Source: Thermomucor indicae-seudaticae (Eukaryota; Mucoromycota; Mucoromycetes; Mucorales; Lichtheimiaceae). Taken from it: a stretch of 61,072 nt of DNA. The notes under the pieces were generated by a model that was given only the letters and a program-made list of their open reading frames with translations, did no database searches and had not been told where the DNA came from. The first letter of the stretch is position 1; every line of letters starts with the position of its first letter. A program made the position numbers and the translations under genes. Below, piece after piece: positions 1 through 11,071 of the stretch. The DNA is taken from the NCBI GenBank assembly GCA_000787465.1, contig JSYX01000165.1, forward strand, positions 1-61,072, given 5' to 3'.

Positions 1-3000
1 AAACAAAAGAAAAACACACCTCTGTCCATTCATTGATCGCCGCTTGTCTACAAAAAGGTCTCTAATAGTTATACCAGTGCAAACCCACGCTTGCTTTGCT
101 TCAGGGAGAATGACCTACGCGAATCTTCAAAATAGACACGATGTGGAAAGGGTAGTTCCTTGCAGTTGATTTAAAGTACTGGATTTAAGAAGATGTCCTC
201 GGCTGGTGGAGATGTTCAAGGTATAGAAGCGAATAGGAAGGGAATCATTAGATATATCAGGAAAATAAAGATTGGGAACATGGGCATCCAAAAAGGATAT
301 AATTACTGAGAAAAGTATACCATTTTTTGTATTCAAGCAAGATATAGAGAGCAAAACAACGTGTATGAGCCTATTGCTTAATCAATGAAAGCAAGAGGGG
401 AATTGGATGATTTTCTAAGCGAAAAGAATATAGAAAAGACAACAACAAAGATTAGGGTAAGTCAAGAACCAGGCATGAAATGGATCAATCAGTTGTTGGG
501 TATAGAAACGTAATATGCACACTATCTCATGAGAGCCCCGTTGCCAGAAAAGAATATGCTAAAGAGTGAAAGTATATTGTAGCTTTTTTTCTTGGTTTTT
601 GTTTCGGTTGCGCAGCAACCAAGGAGAGTAAGAAACCTTGCCCCACCTTATAGACAGAGGTTACAGGCGTTCGCCTCCATCGTTTCGGCAGCACCTCAAT
701 GGACGGAGCTCAATGGAGGCAGCTCGACATCTGAAAGAGCTTAACATCTGACAGTGCTAAGAGCGTAAAGCTCCCAGGGTAGGCGCCAGCGAAACTGCAG
801 GCAGTGTGGTGACCACTAGAGAAGCTCTCCTTTTCTTTGCTGTGTCAACATTCCGCGGACATAGGACTTTTGTTTCTGGGGTCTCTGCTCTGCAATTAAA
901 GATCTATGCGTTGTTGCGAGCTGTGGCCCTTGTGGTCCAGTTTTTCTACACACATATGATGGAAAAGGTGATCCACTGGCACGGCCGCTCCTTAGTTCTG
1001 TCCATTTTCGTAGCGAAAACTGTTGTGCTATGACGAGGGGCCATGTCTTTGAAAAGGGCAATTTCTTCCTTCTTATGGTATGCAAGGAGTTACCGCATAT
1101 TTATGATGTGTGCTGCTATAATGCCGCTAGATACAATACGCTTGTGCTGAGAAGGACACCTGCCATGATAAAGCAACAAAATAACGATAAAAAAGAACCA
1201 TGAATCGAGAGAATTAAACACAACTAGAGGCAAGGAAACCAAACAATGTGGGTCGGCGTCCTAATGTACCTTGATACACGGACGTTCACATCAGAATTGC
1301 ACTGGCTTCATATTTAAGAGAGCTTCAGACAGTGCGGCAACTCAGGTTACCAAGCAGACTCAAATACGCACCAGGATCAACCGTTGGTCATCGGATCAAG
1401 GCTCACAAATCAATATCTAGGCCTTGGTGAAGCAGTTACTTACAAGAGTAGAAGACAAGAGTTTTCGAAATATAATGGCAAGCATGGAGCGAATGCCGAT
1501 CGATTTGGCAGCTCTTCCTGGAAGCCGATAATGGTCCCTCAAAACGCATCCCCGATATTGAAAAGCGCAGTAAGAAGTCATCACGAAGAATATGCGCCTG
1601 TCTTTCACAAACGACATTCGCACCATTTTGAACCAATGCCAAGGTCATAGACCATATCAACGAGTCTTCTTCTATTTTCGCATAAGCGTCCCGTCTCCAG
1701 CTAGGCAAGCCCGACTTCATCATAATTCTTATCAATTGGAGAAGGTTACTTTCATTTGTTCTTTTCACTTTGAGTATTGTACCTGGGAACATCTTCCAGG
1801 GACTCGGGCAGGGTTGCGGCATCCGGTGGTATCAAAACAAGCCGCATGAGTCACCATCGTTGGTTCCATCAAATCGAATACCTTGGAAGATATCCGAAGC
1901 CTTGAAGAAGAAGTACTTCGAATTTCATGGAAGCAGTGATATCGTGCAAACGATGTCGAAGTCAAATTTCACTGTTGTGTCCTGGCCGCAAAAGCAAAAA
2001 AAAACGCAATGACCATGGCCGCATATTTCTTCTCCTCTCTGCAAAGTATCGGTCAAAAATTTTGAGCCAGCACAAATTGTTCCCCACTCAGGGGTCAAAT
2101 CTTTTTTTCATGAGCGCACATTCAAAGGAAAAATCCAGTATTGTCATGAAAGCCACTCCTCCGTCTTTTGATACCAACGACTTATGTTCATTCATGTCCG
2201 TAGAAATATGCATTGCTACACGACACGATGCTTTGACCGTCAGGCGTTCCTGGACCGACTCTACTTGAGGCTAATCCATGAATGAGCGTCCCCCTGAAGC
2301 AACGTACTTTCGCGGGAAACGGACCACCCAGCCTTCCTGCTTGTGCAACTCAGATGCCACTCTGTGAAACGGAAACCGGGCAATGTGGCGCCTGTATTCA
2401 GCTGGAGCAATAACTGGCCAATGATCTCGGATGTCCAAAAATAAAGGCCGATTCAATACTGTTCATTGATTGGACATTTGTGCTATGGCAAGGAGTAACT
2501 GCTCTGCTCGACCCCGACTAAAGCCGGTATTCCAGCGCCAATCGCATACGATTCCTATGCGAATCAGAATTCAATCTCAGCGCAAATAGTCCTCCCTCTC
2601 CAGCGCAAAGATGGATGAGGATGCAGTATCATACGCTTACCAGCAACCGCATACCGAAGACAGCGGAAAGACGCTATGGATTGTGGGATCAGCTGCATTT
2701 GGAACCATTTTCTAATGGTCGACGCCAGCGGTGTTGAGGAAATTGGTCTCACACACATAAATCCAATGTTTCGAAAGTCATTGCTCAATCACCAGGCGTA
2801 CAGCGTCTTACCCGCCAAACGCAAGTGGGATTGTGCCGCTCATCAAGGCGGTACATCGAGCCCGGTTTGCTGTATGCCATGCTGAACGGCACGTTCCCCG
2901 ACGCTCTGCTCAAACGCCGATACATTGGACTCTACGATGATCTCAGTCGTCTGCTCAACAAGGATTGACCGCGGCTCAAATATAGCTGCGCTCAAGTTTT

Positions 3001-3431
3001 CGCCGGTGCCCTCACGAAACAAGAAGATAATCAACTGCGCCGAGGCATACGGACGGATAAAAACTGTAGATTCCCACAGAGAAAACTTCACCAACGAAAA
3101 GAGATGTTGAGATATTGTTATTAGTGCTGTTACCAGAAATGAGCGAGAGACCAAAGTACTGCGAGGCTTTGGTTTATTGTTCAAAGAAGAACGAGCTTAT
3201 TCTAGTCTGCTAGTAAAAGCAAAAGTCTGCAGATGGATACCGCGCGTACGAGCCCATAGCTCTTTACAGCACTATTGAATTGGTTGCCAATACGACAAAA
3301 CGAACACACAAGTGCTAGACGCCGAGAAAACATGACAGGGACACTCCTTCAGCTCTGCGTTTTCAGCGGAATAAATGCCAGAAAGTATGCGATATTTATT
3401 CCAACTGAGCTCTTCTAACGTGCAACCCTAG
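1..3431. other. gene-poor left end
   Basis: No open frame here has a recognisable domain, and the short frames on both strands look random. The stretch at 600-800 has small imperfect repeats and a GC-richer patch (gttgcgcagcaac palindrome near 607). Apart from the dispersed repeat at 2142-2449, annotated separately, I see nothing I can support as a gene. It may contain the eroded 5' part of the transposase relic that becomes readable at 3432. Confidence 0.5.
2142..2449 (-). repeat. dispersed 0.3-kb repeat, copy 1
   Basis: This segment reappears in inverted orientation at 32936-33261. Shared blocks include GCCACTCCTCCGTCTTTTGA, TAGAAATATGCATTGCTACA, CGACTCTACTT and TGTCCAAAAATAAAGGC. The copies differ by substitutions and small indels, so they are old. 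On the minus strand this copy has an open stretch (2271-2456) ending in KYVASGGRSFMD, and the other copy shares the words PLFLDI, DHWPVI and SFMDWPKVESVQERLT with interrupting stops. A decayed mobile-element coding segment is the simplest reading, but no known domain was recognised. Confidence 0.75.
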
Positions 3432-3926
3432 GCTGCCCGCGAATCTCGAGAGATTTTGCGAGGTTTTTATCATTCACCTAGAGCAGAACGGGATAAGTGG
3501 AGCCAGGAACTTGGAATAAAAGGTGTACAAGCAAGTCGCAGCGATACATCCAGGATGCGCCGCAGCGTGCCGGGCATGTTGACCGGGACGCAAGGTTCCT
3601 GTGTAGGTTCAGTATTGAAGGGCCATCAGAGGAGAGGAGGATCAAAGATAAAAAGCGATCATGCTGTGGTTTTAATGACGAATGAATTCCAAAGTTCTCA
3701 GACTTGTATGGCTTGCTTCGGACCAATAATGCGACCATAGTCCAGAATTGGTGGCAAGAAAACCAGGAAATCAATTAACGGCGCACCTCTCTGCATGAAT
3801 ATCGAATGCCCACTGTATCAGGCAGGGAGATCAACGCAAAACAGGGATGCTGAAGCTGCTGTATGCATCGCGCTGGCGGGTGCCAGCCTCTTGCTGACGG
3901 GCTGGACCTTGGCACTGTTTTCATGA
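3432..3926 (+). pseudogene. decayed Fanzor/TnpB-like transposase C-terminus
   Basis: Read in one frame, interrupted only by a TAG at 3738-3740, this encodes the C-terminal part of an OrfB/TnpB-type RuvC nuclease of the kind carried by fungal Fanzor elements. Visible parts, in order: a KGHQRRGG segment, the block NEFQSSQTCMACFG with the first CxxC of the zinc ribbon, then LCMNIECP with the second CxnC, then NRDAEAAVCIALAG, which matches the last RuvC motif (NRD, catalytic Asp) and following helix. The frame ends at TGA 3924-3926. No intact N-terminal half, start codon or other RuvC motif could be identified upstream, so this is a fragment. Family placement rests on motif order, not on a search. 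Confidence 0.65.
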
Positions 3927-5083
3927 AAGTCGGCCACTCTGACGATGCTACATAAAAGCAATACCACACACAGCTGTAATTGTCATAACCTATTTGGTAC
4001 TTACTAATAGATCCTCACACAAAGTATGGTTGTTCCAGAGTGCAAGTTTCGCACCCGGATCGGCGCAAATCGCTTGCCCCACCAGACGTAAACATTTTGT
4101 TGAAACCCAGTATGGGTACCCAACCTGAAGCTGTCTGCTTCGATTATGGAAAATTCGAAGGTCGCCAGTGCTTAAATATAGATATTATTGAAAAGCAATG
4201 CTTGGACAGTTTGCACTATGGTGCAAACGATCTGAAGGCGGAACGAAAGCCATGCTCCAGAAGAACAAGCATCTTGAACGCGGGAACCCTACTAAGCGCA
4301 AGACGTGCACGGGTTAATCCTTTTTGGCAGTTTACATACAGGCGTGCATTTACAGATAACGACTCTTGCAATATCCATGCCAGATTAAGTGGGCTAAATG
4401 ATTTGTCTGGCCGTGGAGAAAGGGACAATCGCCAGATGCGAGATCCTGAGTCAGAATTCAAGAGGTTTGGGTATGACAAAGACCAACAAACAAATCCCCC
4501 ATGAATATATCCCTTGAAACTGCTTGTATTCTACAGTGATTGTTAAAGTTCGTGCGAAAGGGATATGAACAATGAATCTAAAACTTCTGTGCAGGGCCGT
4601 TGACTTCAACCTGCTTTGTTTCGTCCATGTGTAGCACTACGCCAAGAGGTCCACGCATGTGTGGCCAAGTGGGCTTGCTATAGATGTTCTACGGTCTTCC
4701 AGGAAAGACAATGGTGGCATAAAGCAATCGTCGCAGTGTTGATGTTTCAGCTTTACTGATGCTTACGGTAAAAATGCAAACTATTCGAATAGTGCGTTGA
4801 GGTATGAGCCTCCCAATCATAGAAGGTCCTAAATGACGTCAAGTATTGGGCGTACGGTGCAAAACCCTGTTTCCTTCTCTTTCTTCCCTGCTCGTCTTCA
4901 GCGCTTGTGGTTGTCATCTCGTCCGATCTTGACACTTGCTTGTCCAAGTCTTACTATTTTCTTATTTTGATAGGCAGAAGAACTGGCTTTTTTTTCTGGG
5001 CCCACAGCCTGTTGCACCCTCTAAAGTTTCTCTTCCGTCTTTACTTTTTATCGCGCCCTTCCCTTTTTCTTCCTCCTTCTACC
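3927..5083. other. intergenic region before the LAMMER kinase
   Basis: A 154-codon open frame at 4040-4504 (+) starts at a TTG, has no recognisable domain and no homologous-looking motif, and is probably chance. From about 4980 to 5080 the plus strand is pyrimidine-rich (runs of ttttttttct, ccctttttcttcc), which is common just upstream of fungal start codons and fits the promoter or 5' UTR of the kinase gene. Confidence 0.4.
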
Positions 5084-7119
5084 ATGACCAGTGCTGTAAT
5101 GTCAACAACCAAGCGCAATCGTGCACCTAATTGGGAAGCCGAGTTTTACAAGAATGGGTATCCCAAGGAAATCATCGTGATTGAGGATACACCTCCGCCT
5201 GAGCAAGATCAAAAGCAACCATCTTCTACTACTCGTTACACTGTTGTTACCGCCCCTGCGCCTCCTCCTAACATCACAGCACTGCGCCCGCAGGCCAGTG
5301 GACAGAGCAACAGCCGGCAACAGAAACGAGGGCGCCAAGAACGGGTGGAGACCAACCTGGTCGCCTCTGATAACGACGATCTGGCCAGCAAGCGGCGGCG
5401 GAAAAACCCTCATTATGGTAATATATAACTGGGCGCAAGAAGGGAGAGAGGATTAACTCTAAACACCACGTTTCATATTAGACTCATCTTATTTCCACCA
5501 CCATCCTACATCAAATTATCCTCTTGCCAATATCCCTCTTCATCGACAACCACAACCAGTGAGCCGTACCAATTGGGAGGCAAGTCCAAAATTTTTTCCC
5601 TCTTTTATTATTGCATATCAACATGGGACCACAGCCGTTGCCCCTTGCCGACAAGGATGGCCACTTTATCGTACGACCTGGCGAATTCCTCACAGAGCGA
5701 TGTAAGTGTGTTCCTTGTCATCCATAAAGTGAGTGACTCATGGAGATGTATATAGATGAAATACACGAAACGTTGGGACAGGGGACTTATGGCAAAGTCG
5801 TCAAATGTTATGATCATGTGCGCCGCACTTATTGCGCCATCAAAATAATCCGAGCCATACCAAAGTACAGAGAAGCGAGTCAGACGGAGATCAAGGTACT
5901 GAACACACTCAAGGAGCATGACCAGCTGAATTTCAAGTAAGTACTTGGGTCAGACAACTCCCTTTGTGACGCGTGTTTTAACGGTGGGTGAAAGCCAATG
6001 TATTCATTTGGTGGAGTGGTTCGAGTACTATAACCACGTGTGTATGGTCTTTGAACTATTGGACCAATCGGTGTATGATTTCCTCAAAGCAAATCATTTC
6101 GAGCCATTCCCTATCCATCACATACAGCATTTCGCCAAACAGCTATTGAACAGCGTGGCTTGTGAGTGACATTCTTTTGCTGGTCTATCTTGATTTTTCC
6201 TTACTAACTTGGCGCTAGTCATACATGACTTAAAAATGATACATACTGATCTTAAACCAGAAAACATCCTCTTAAAAAATCACGGATATGGCAGTGTTCC
6301 TGCTCCTCGCACAAAGGTAAGACTTGAGGGAAGAAGGTAAAAAAGAAGGCAGAGGGACTAACGGTAAGACGATATAGCGCGGTTCTGTGAAAATATTGCA
6401 TAACACGGAGATCATTTTGATTGACTTTGGCTCGGCCACATTTGAAAACGATTATCATTCCTCTGTTGTATCGACAAGACATTATCGCGCACCAGAAATC
6501 ATACTAGGTATTATTGTGAAAGCAAAGTCAGAGTGGCAAACAGCTGATGACTGTTGTCTGGTAAGGTCTGGGATGGTCCTATCCGTGTGACATTTGGTCT
6601 ATCGGATGCATTCTTGTCGAATTCTTTACGGGCGAAGCTCTTTTTCAGACTCACGACAACCTGGAACATCTAGCAATGATGGAGGTGGTATTAGGCAAGA
6701 TCCCAAAACGACTTGTCGACGCAGCCAGGTAATAAATAAAATAGGCGACAAAATCTGCGTTGTTATGCTTGTTACTAAACTTGACATAGCCGGGATGCTG
6801 CGAAATATTTCAAAGACGGCCGTTTGCTTTATCCTGGCCCCAATACCAGTGCTCAGAGCCAGAAATATGTGAAAGGATTGCAATCCCTAAAGGTAAGGGA
6901 GAGGATGATACAGACTTTGTTGATGAGCGTGAAATCTCTGATATATCCTCCGTATGATAGGATACCATTCTACCGCGAAACATTCCCAACCTCGCATTCC
7001 TCGATCTTTTGCAACGAATGCTGACTTACGATCCAGCTGAACGGATAACTGCCAGGGAAGCTCTTCGGCACCCCTTTTTCCATATCGAGTTTGACAGTTC
7101 TGGACGCGTGATTGGATGA
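5084..7119 (+). CDS. LAMMER (CLK-type) dual-specificity protein kinase
   Basis: CLK/LAMMER kinases phosphorylate SR splicing factors and other nuclear proteins. Exons by eye: 5084-5417, 5560-5579, 5635-5701, 5756-5936, 5995-6161, 6219-6316, 6378-6507, 6566-6728, 6790-6892 and 6961-7119. They sum to 1422 nt, giving 473 aa with an open frame throughout. The N-terminal ~110 residues are basic and low-complexity, with an RKRR-like stretch (SKRRRKN). The kinase domain shows a glycine loop GQGTYGKVV, lysine in CAIKII, catalytic loop [13 protein letters not shown], activation segment [12 protein letters not shown], then CDIWSIGCI. The family signature reads [11 protein letters not shown] instead of the usual EHLAMMERxLG. 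An alternative in-frame ATG lies at 5099. The second exon is a 20-nt microexon followed by a putative GC-AG intron. Confidence 0.92.
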
Positions 7120-8350
7120 ATACCCTTCTTCGAAATACATATGTTTTACGACCAAATGGTGGCCACCACTCTCCAAACTTTCCGTCTTTCGTCACTTCAT
7201 GATACAAATCACCTATGGATGGAAGGACTGCTACGATGTCTCTTTACATACTGAATTGCTTGGCTGTTTTATTCTTCAAACATCAATCGAGGACAGTTTA
7301 AAAAGGATCTAGAATCGGACAAACGTGTGTTATGTATGGTTGCAGCACTTGATAGCAAATAGCTTATACATATAAAGTTTGAGGTTCAAATATGCAGAGC
7401 TCACACTCGGATGGTATCTTGTATTAATGAATATGATTTGGAGCCGTAGTACTTATTGCGTTCCCGGCGATACCCAGCTGTATTTAGGTGGCTGCCGCGC
7501 CCGGCCGAGGTAGAAGATGGGCCAGCAGCCGACGTGGCAGACCACTGCCGATATCCGCCCGCTGTCCCTAATAACAGGAAACACGCCAGTTCTTTGCAAA
7601 TGGCAGCTTGTAAGCAGTAAAATATCACTTGCAAGCTTCGACCTCTGAAACCACGTCTTCTCTGATATTTACTGGCCCCTCTTCTAAGCTTACTGCATGT
7701 AGTATATACAAAAGTCATGAGGCGCGGAAAGAGAACACCATATTGTACTGTACACCACTTACCAGAGCACGGCGCTTTCCTTCTACATACAGGCTGACGA
7801 AAGTAAATGTCCCAAGCGGCATCAGGTAATGATTTATCCGCATTATAATCAGTGTACTATTACTTATTATGCTTCGGACCATATGTAGATTCTCCGTAGC
7901 ACCTTGTCCACGACGCGTGCCAAATGGTCCACGCACAACGACCCTCGTCCTTCTCGTCGTGAGACCATCCAATCCACCCTTGAGATTCCTAGGATGATCA
8001 TCCGTTTTCGCACTTTGTCAACTTTTGCTGTTGGCGTACGCTACCGCACCTTCCTCGACAGCTTTATTGCCAACCATCCATCTAACTACCTTTTAAAGAA
8101 GCGCTGGCTAATGATTTGTCGTCGATTTGCTTGCTCGAACGTCTAGACTGCAAGCGATTCCAAAAGCAGGAACGCGACCGGGAGCCAAGTTACTGGGACT
8201 TGTAGCAGCCTAACGACGAGACCTTACGTTTGCGAGACGTAATCCAGCTCTACGTAAACAGGATCGCATCCTTTTCTCGAATAGACATGCTGAAAGGACA
8301 TTTTCAAGTCATATCAAGGGTAGTCTGTCATATGAGCAGCATGCCTACTG
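7120..8350. other. intergenic region, possible eroded coding remnants
   Basis: A GC-richer patch lies at 7455-7570. The plus-strand frame around 7860-8146 (containing STLEIPRMIIRFRTLS and NHPSNYLLKKRW) looks more protein-like than its surroundings but has no start, no recognised domain and no extension. I treat it as a possible relic only. No RNA gene was recognised. Confidence 0.35.
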
Positions 8351-8352
8351 TA

Positions 8353-8510
8353 CAGTGGCCGCGCGATATATCGATAGGGTCCGTGACGAAAAATGCGATC
8401 GTTATATCAAGTGGACATACGCCTGGAAAAAGCAAATCCGTGATTCCAGAGGTCGATCGGTATATCGAGAATATCAATTTATCAAATATCGATATATCGC
8501 GCGGGCACTG
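8353..8510. mobile_element. 158-bp MITE with TA target-site duplication
   Basis: The left end begins CAGTGGCCGCGCGATATATC at 8353. The right end is its inverse, ending at 8510, with one mismatch over the first 24 positions (CAGTGG versus CAGTGC). The dinucleotide TA flanks both sides (8351-8352 and 8511-8512). Inverted ends starting CAGT and a TA duplication fit a non-autonomous Tc1/mariner-type element. The interior also carries ATATCGA-like iterations (8450-8500) and no open frame of note. It sits about 120 bp upstream of the ABC ATPase start codon, so it may form part of that gene's promoter region. Confidence 0.8.
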
Positions 8511-8633
8511 TATTGAACGGATGAGCTATCGATTATCCCAAAGAACCATGCAATGGATCGGGGATGAATTTCTTGGCGACACGATAATAAGTGGGGTGTG
8601 TTTATTTTCTGCTCCATAACATCTCGGGTCAAC

Positions 8634-9520
8634 ATGGCAATGTTGGAGGCTATCGGATTATCAATGAAAGTCGGAAACAATCGCTGGTTATTCCGGAATG
8701 TCGACATTTTCCTGAACGAGGGTGACATTCTTGTTTTGCGGGGACCCAGTGGCGCAGGGTATATACATGATTAAGCTCTTGTTACCCGGGATGCAGGAAT
8801 ACTGAGTACCTTATAACCAGTAAAACGACACTCTTGAAATGCCTGGCAGAGCTGGTTCCCTACGACCAAGGCACGATCAAGTTGATGGGCAAATCCCCGT
8901 CTGAATACGGTATCCCTCAGTGGCGCTCCCGGGTCATGTATGTTCCGCAGCGCCCGGCTGTGCACTCAGGAACCCCACTGGATCTCTTCAACATGGCCAA
9001 GAATTTCCGCAGCCAGAAAGAGAAGGCTTCTATGGGAGACCCGGTAAGAAAGGGGAAAAAAGAAAGATCAATCAATGCGAGTGTCTTATTTTTCTTGGCG
9101 GGATAGACACAAATCGGGATGGAATGGAACCTGTCTGAATCGCATTTTACAGAGAACTGGAGCAATTTGTCTGGTGGTGAAATGCAAAGAGCTGCCTTGG
9201 CTGTGGCTTTAGCATTGAATCCGGATATCTTGTTATTGGATGGTAAAGTTTTAACCTACCCCATCAGACAAAAAGTTAAGCTAAACGAACCACAACTATT
9301 GTTATTATCAGAACCCACGTCTGCGTTGGACCCTGAATCAACCTTATTGGTGGAGAAAACGCTGAAGAAGAGGACATGTATCTGGATCACCCACAGCCCT
9401 GAACAAGAAGCTAGAGTCGCGACCCGCACTCTGACTCTTCAAAGACTCTGGCACAAGTCAGTCGACAATGATGATGATTTGTCCGACGGAACGGCCAGCG
9501 AAACCGCCATCCAGATGTGA
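8634..9520 (+). CDS. small soluble ABC-type ATPase (FetA/YbbL/STAR1-like)
   Basis: Four exons, 8634-8758, 8821-9043, 9107-9242 and 9312-9520, give 693 nt and 230 aa in an open frame. Exon 1 ends inside the Walker A motif, which is restored by splicing (GPSGAGKTTLLK). The Q-loop region is YVPQRP, the ABC signature LSGGEMQR, Walker B DILLLDEPTSALD, and the switch histidine lies in WITHSPEQE. No membrane segments are present, so this is a lone nucleotide-binding subunit that would need a separate permease. The compact form and closing layout resemble bacterial FetA/YbbL and plant STAR1, which pair with a YbbM/ALS3-type permease. No such partner lies in this window. Substrate unknown. The last 25 residues are acidic and Ser/Thr-rich. 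Confidence 0.88.
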
Positions 9521-10023
9521 ACATATAGACAACCCCGTTCTTTTTGTATATCCTTGCATTGCATTTCAATTCATTGTTTTGTGCAATCCCTTATCTGTTG
9601 CTATATATACATACTTTATTGCCATGACAATAAATAAAACCCCGTTATTCGTACAAAAACTCTAACTCTCTGCATGCATAACAATAGGTTTTGCTCATCG
9701 TACAGCATCCGTTTTTTTATTGCGAAGGATGAATATATAATGCTAATTTTGTGTGGTACTTTGTCAATCTATGCAAGGTTTTGGGGAGTCGATACTGGCG
9801 CTAGGGAGGAAAAAAAGAAAGCATATACGTTTAACCATAAAAATGCATAAATAAAACTGCGAATAATTCATAATTTAACGTGTAGGGCTGACTGACTGGC
9901 TGGCTGGCAATTGGCAGAAAAATTAAAAACGCATAAAAAAACGAACAAGAAAGCTGTCAACAGCTTTCATCTTTTTTGTGAATAGAAAAAAATGAGAGGA
10001 GAGAGTGGGGTCAGGATTTTTTT
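9521..10023. other. intergenic, between convergent genes
   Basis: AT-rich 3' flank shared by two convergent genes. AATAAA-like motifs on the plus strand near 9630 (caataaataaaacc) are candidate poly(A) signals for the ABC ATPase. A CTGACTGGCTGGCTGGC run lies at 9890-9906. No gene seen. Confidence 0.4.
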
Positions 10024-10926
10024 TTACAGGTTCCGATAACGCCGTTTGCCGGCATTTTTCATGGCCTGGATTTCAGGGCTTGTGCGACATGTTTCTTCCA
10101 TGCGGAGGTGGCGCTTCAGGGCGTCGGTCCGAGCGAATGCCTTTTTGCAGCAAGGACATGCGTACGGCTTGGCTCCGGTGTGGACGCGGATATGACGCTG
10201 CAAGTCGTGCTTGCGTGCAAAGGACCGTGTGCACAGGTAGCATGGATAGGGACGGATATCGTTTGTGCTGCCGCGAGGTAGGCCTGACTTTGCTGGAGGA
10301 GCTGGTTGCTGCTGCGTGTCATTAGAGGTCGAAGTAGTAGTCACTGGTGCATAGTAGGAGTAGCAGCTGCAGTTGTCGACGCAGTAGCTCGAGAGATCGC
10401 TGGATCGGCGTTCTGATGATACATAAGATTCGTAGGTCAATGGACTCATGGAGGGATCAGCAGGGTACATGTAAGAAGTCATAGCTGGAGGGTAATAGTC
10501 GAACGAAGCATCAATGCTGGGCGATTGCTGGCTGCTGTTGGAAGAGTACGGTGACGAGAATGGTGCGATAGTAAGGCTGTCTCCTGGTGGTGAGGGGGGC
10601 AAGCCCTGTTGAAGATCGTGGGACAGCGAGAGCTCAGCAGGGGATGACGAGACGCTTTGGGTCCACCATGTCTCGTTCATTGTGCAGCTGTTAAGAGGAG
10701 GCATCATGGCGGCCGTGTCGAGCTTATGATCGTCACAGTCGTACTGAGGAGACATGCCTGGATAAGCGAATCTTAGCGTCGTTTCAGAATGATCCAGGTA
10801 AGCGCATGCTGCTGGTGGTGAAATAGGGTGGTTTCCTTGCAAAAAGTCGTCTTGGTACGAAGTCGTGTCATTGTATTGAGGGTACGTGTATTGTGGATAA
10901 GGAAACGTTTGTTGATCTTGGTACAT
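10024..10926 (-). CDS. C2H2 zinc-finger transcription factor
   Basis: Single-exon gene of 300 codons. I chose the ATG at 10926 (MYQDQQTFPYPQ) over an upstream in-frame methionine because the latter adds only a short hydrophobic stretch. The first ~200 residues are rich in Tyr, Ser, Pro and Gln, typical of an activation region. Two classical C2H2 fingers lie at the C-terminus (YPCYLCTRSFARKHDLQRH and YACPCCKKAFARTDALKRH), followed by CRTSPEI and a basic tail KRRYRNL. The finger arrangement RKHDLQRH then RTDALKRH resembles fungal Crz1-type calcineurin-responsive and related regulators, but the assignment within C2H2 factors is uncertain. It is presumably nuclear and DNA-binding. Confidence 0.85.
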   Translation of the reverse strand: MYQDQQTFPYPQYTYPQYNDTTSYQDDFLQGNHPISPPAACAYLDHSETTLRFAYPGMSPQYDCDDHKLDTAAMMPPLNSCTMNETWWTQSVSSSPAELSLSHDLQQGLPPSPPGDSLTIAPFSSPYSSNSSQQSPSIDASFDYYPPAMTSYMYPADPSMSPLTYESYVSSERRSSDLSSYCVDNCSCYSYYAPVTTTSTSNDTQQQPAPPAKSGLPRGSTNDIRPYPCYLCTRSFARKHDLQRHIRVHTGAKPYACPCCKKAFARTDALKRHLRMEETCRTSPEIQAMKNAGKRRYRNL

Positions 10927-11064
10927 AATTGATACAAGTAATAAATAACTAAAACACACACACAGATGGGATTATGATCTTTTGGCTTGTCAAGCAAGGC
11001 AAAAGACACTATTACAAAGTGGAAGAACGAGGGAGGAAAAGGATGTCTATTAGGTCCCCGTAGC

Positions 11065-11071
11065 TTTTATA
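11065..11071 (-). promoter_or_regulatory. candidate TATA box of the zinc-finger gene
   Basis: The minus strand reads taatataaaagc here, about 140 nt upstream of the ATG at 10926. Position and sequence fit a TATA element. No other evidence. Confidence 0.4.

Noticed and set aside
4040..4504. 154-codon plus-strand open frame
   Set aside because: TTG start, no domain, no splice continuation, located in eroded DNA.
7860..8300. Possible coding remnant on the plus strand
   Set aside because: Some protein-like composition, but no family match by eye, no start and in-frame stops nearby.
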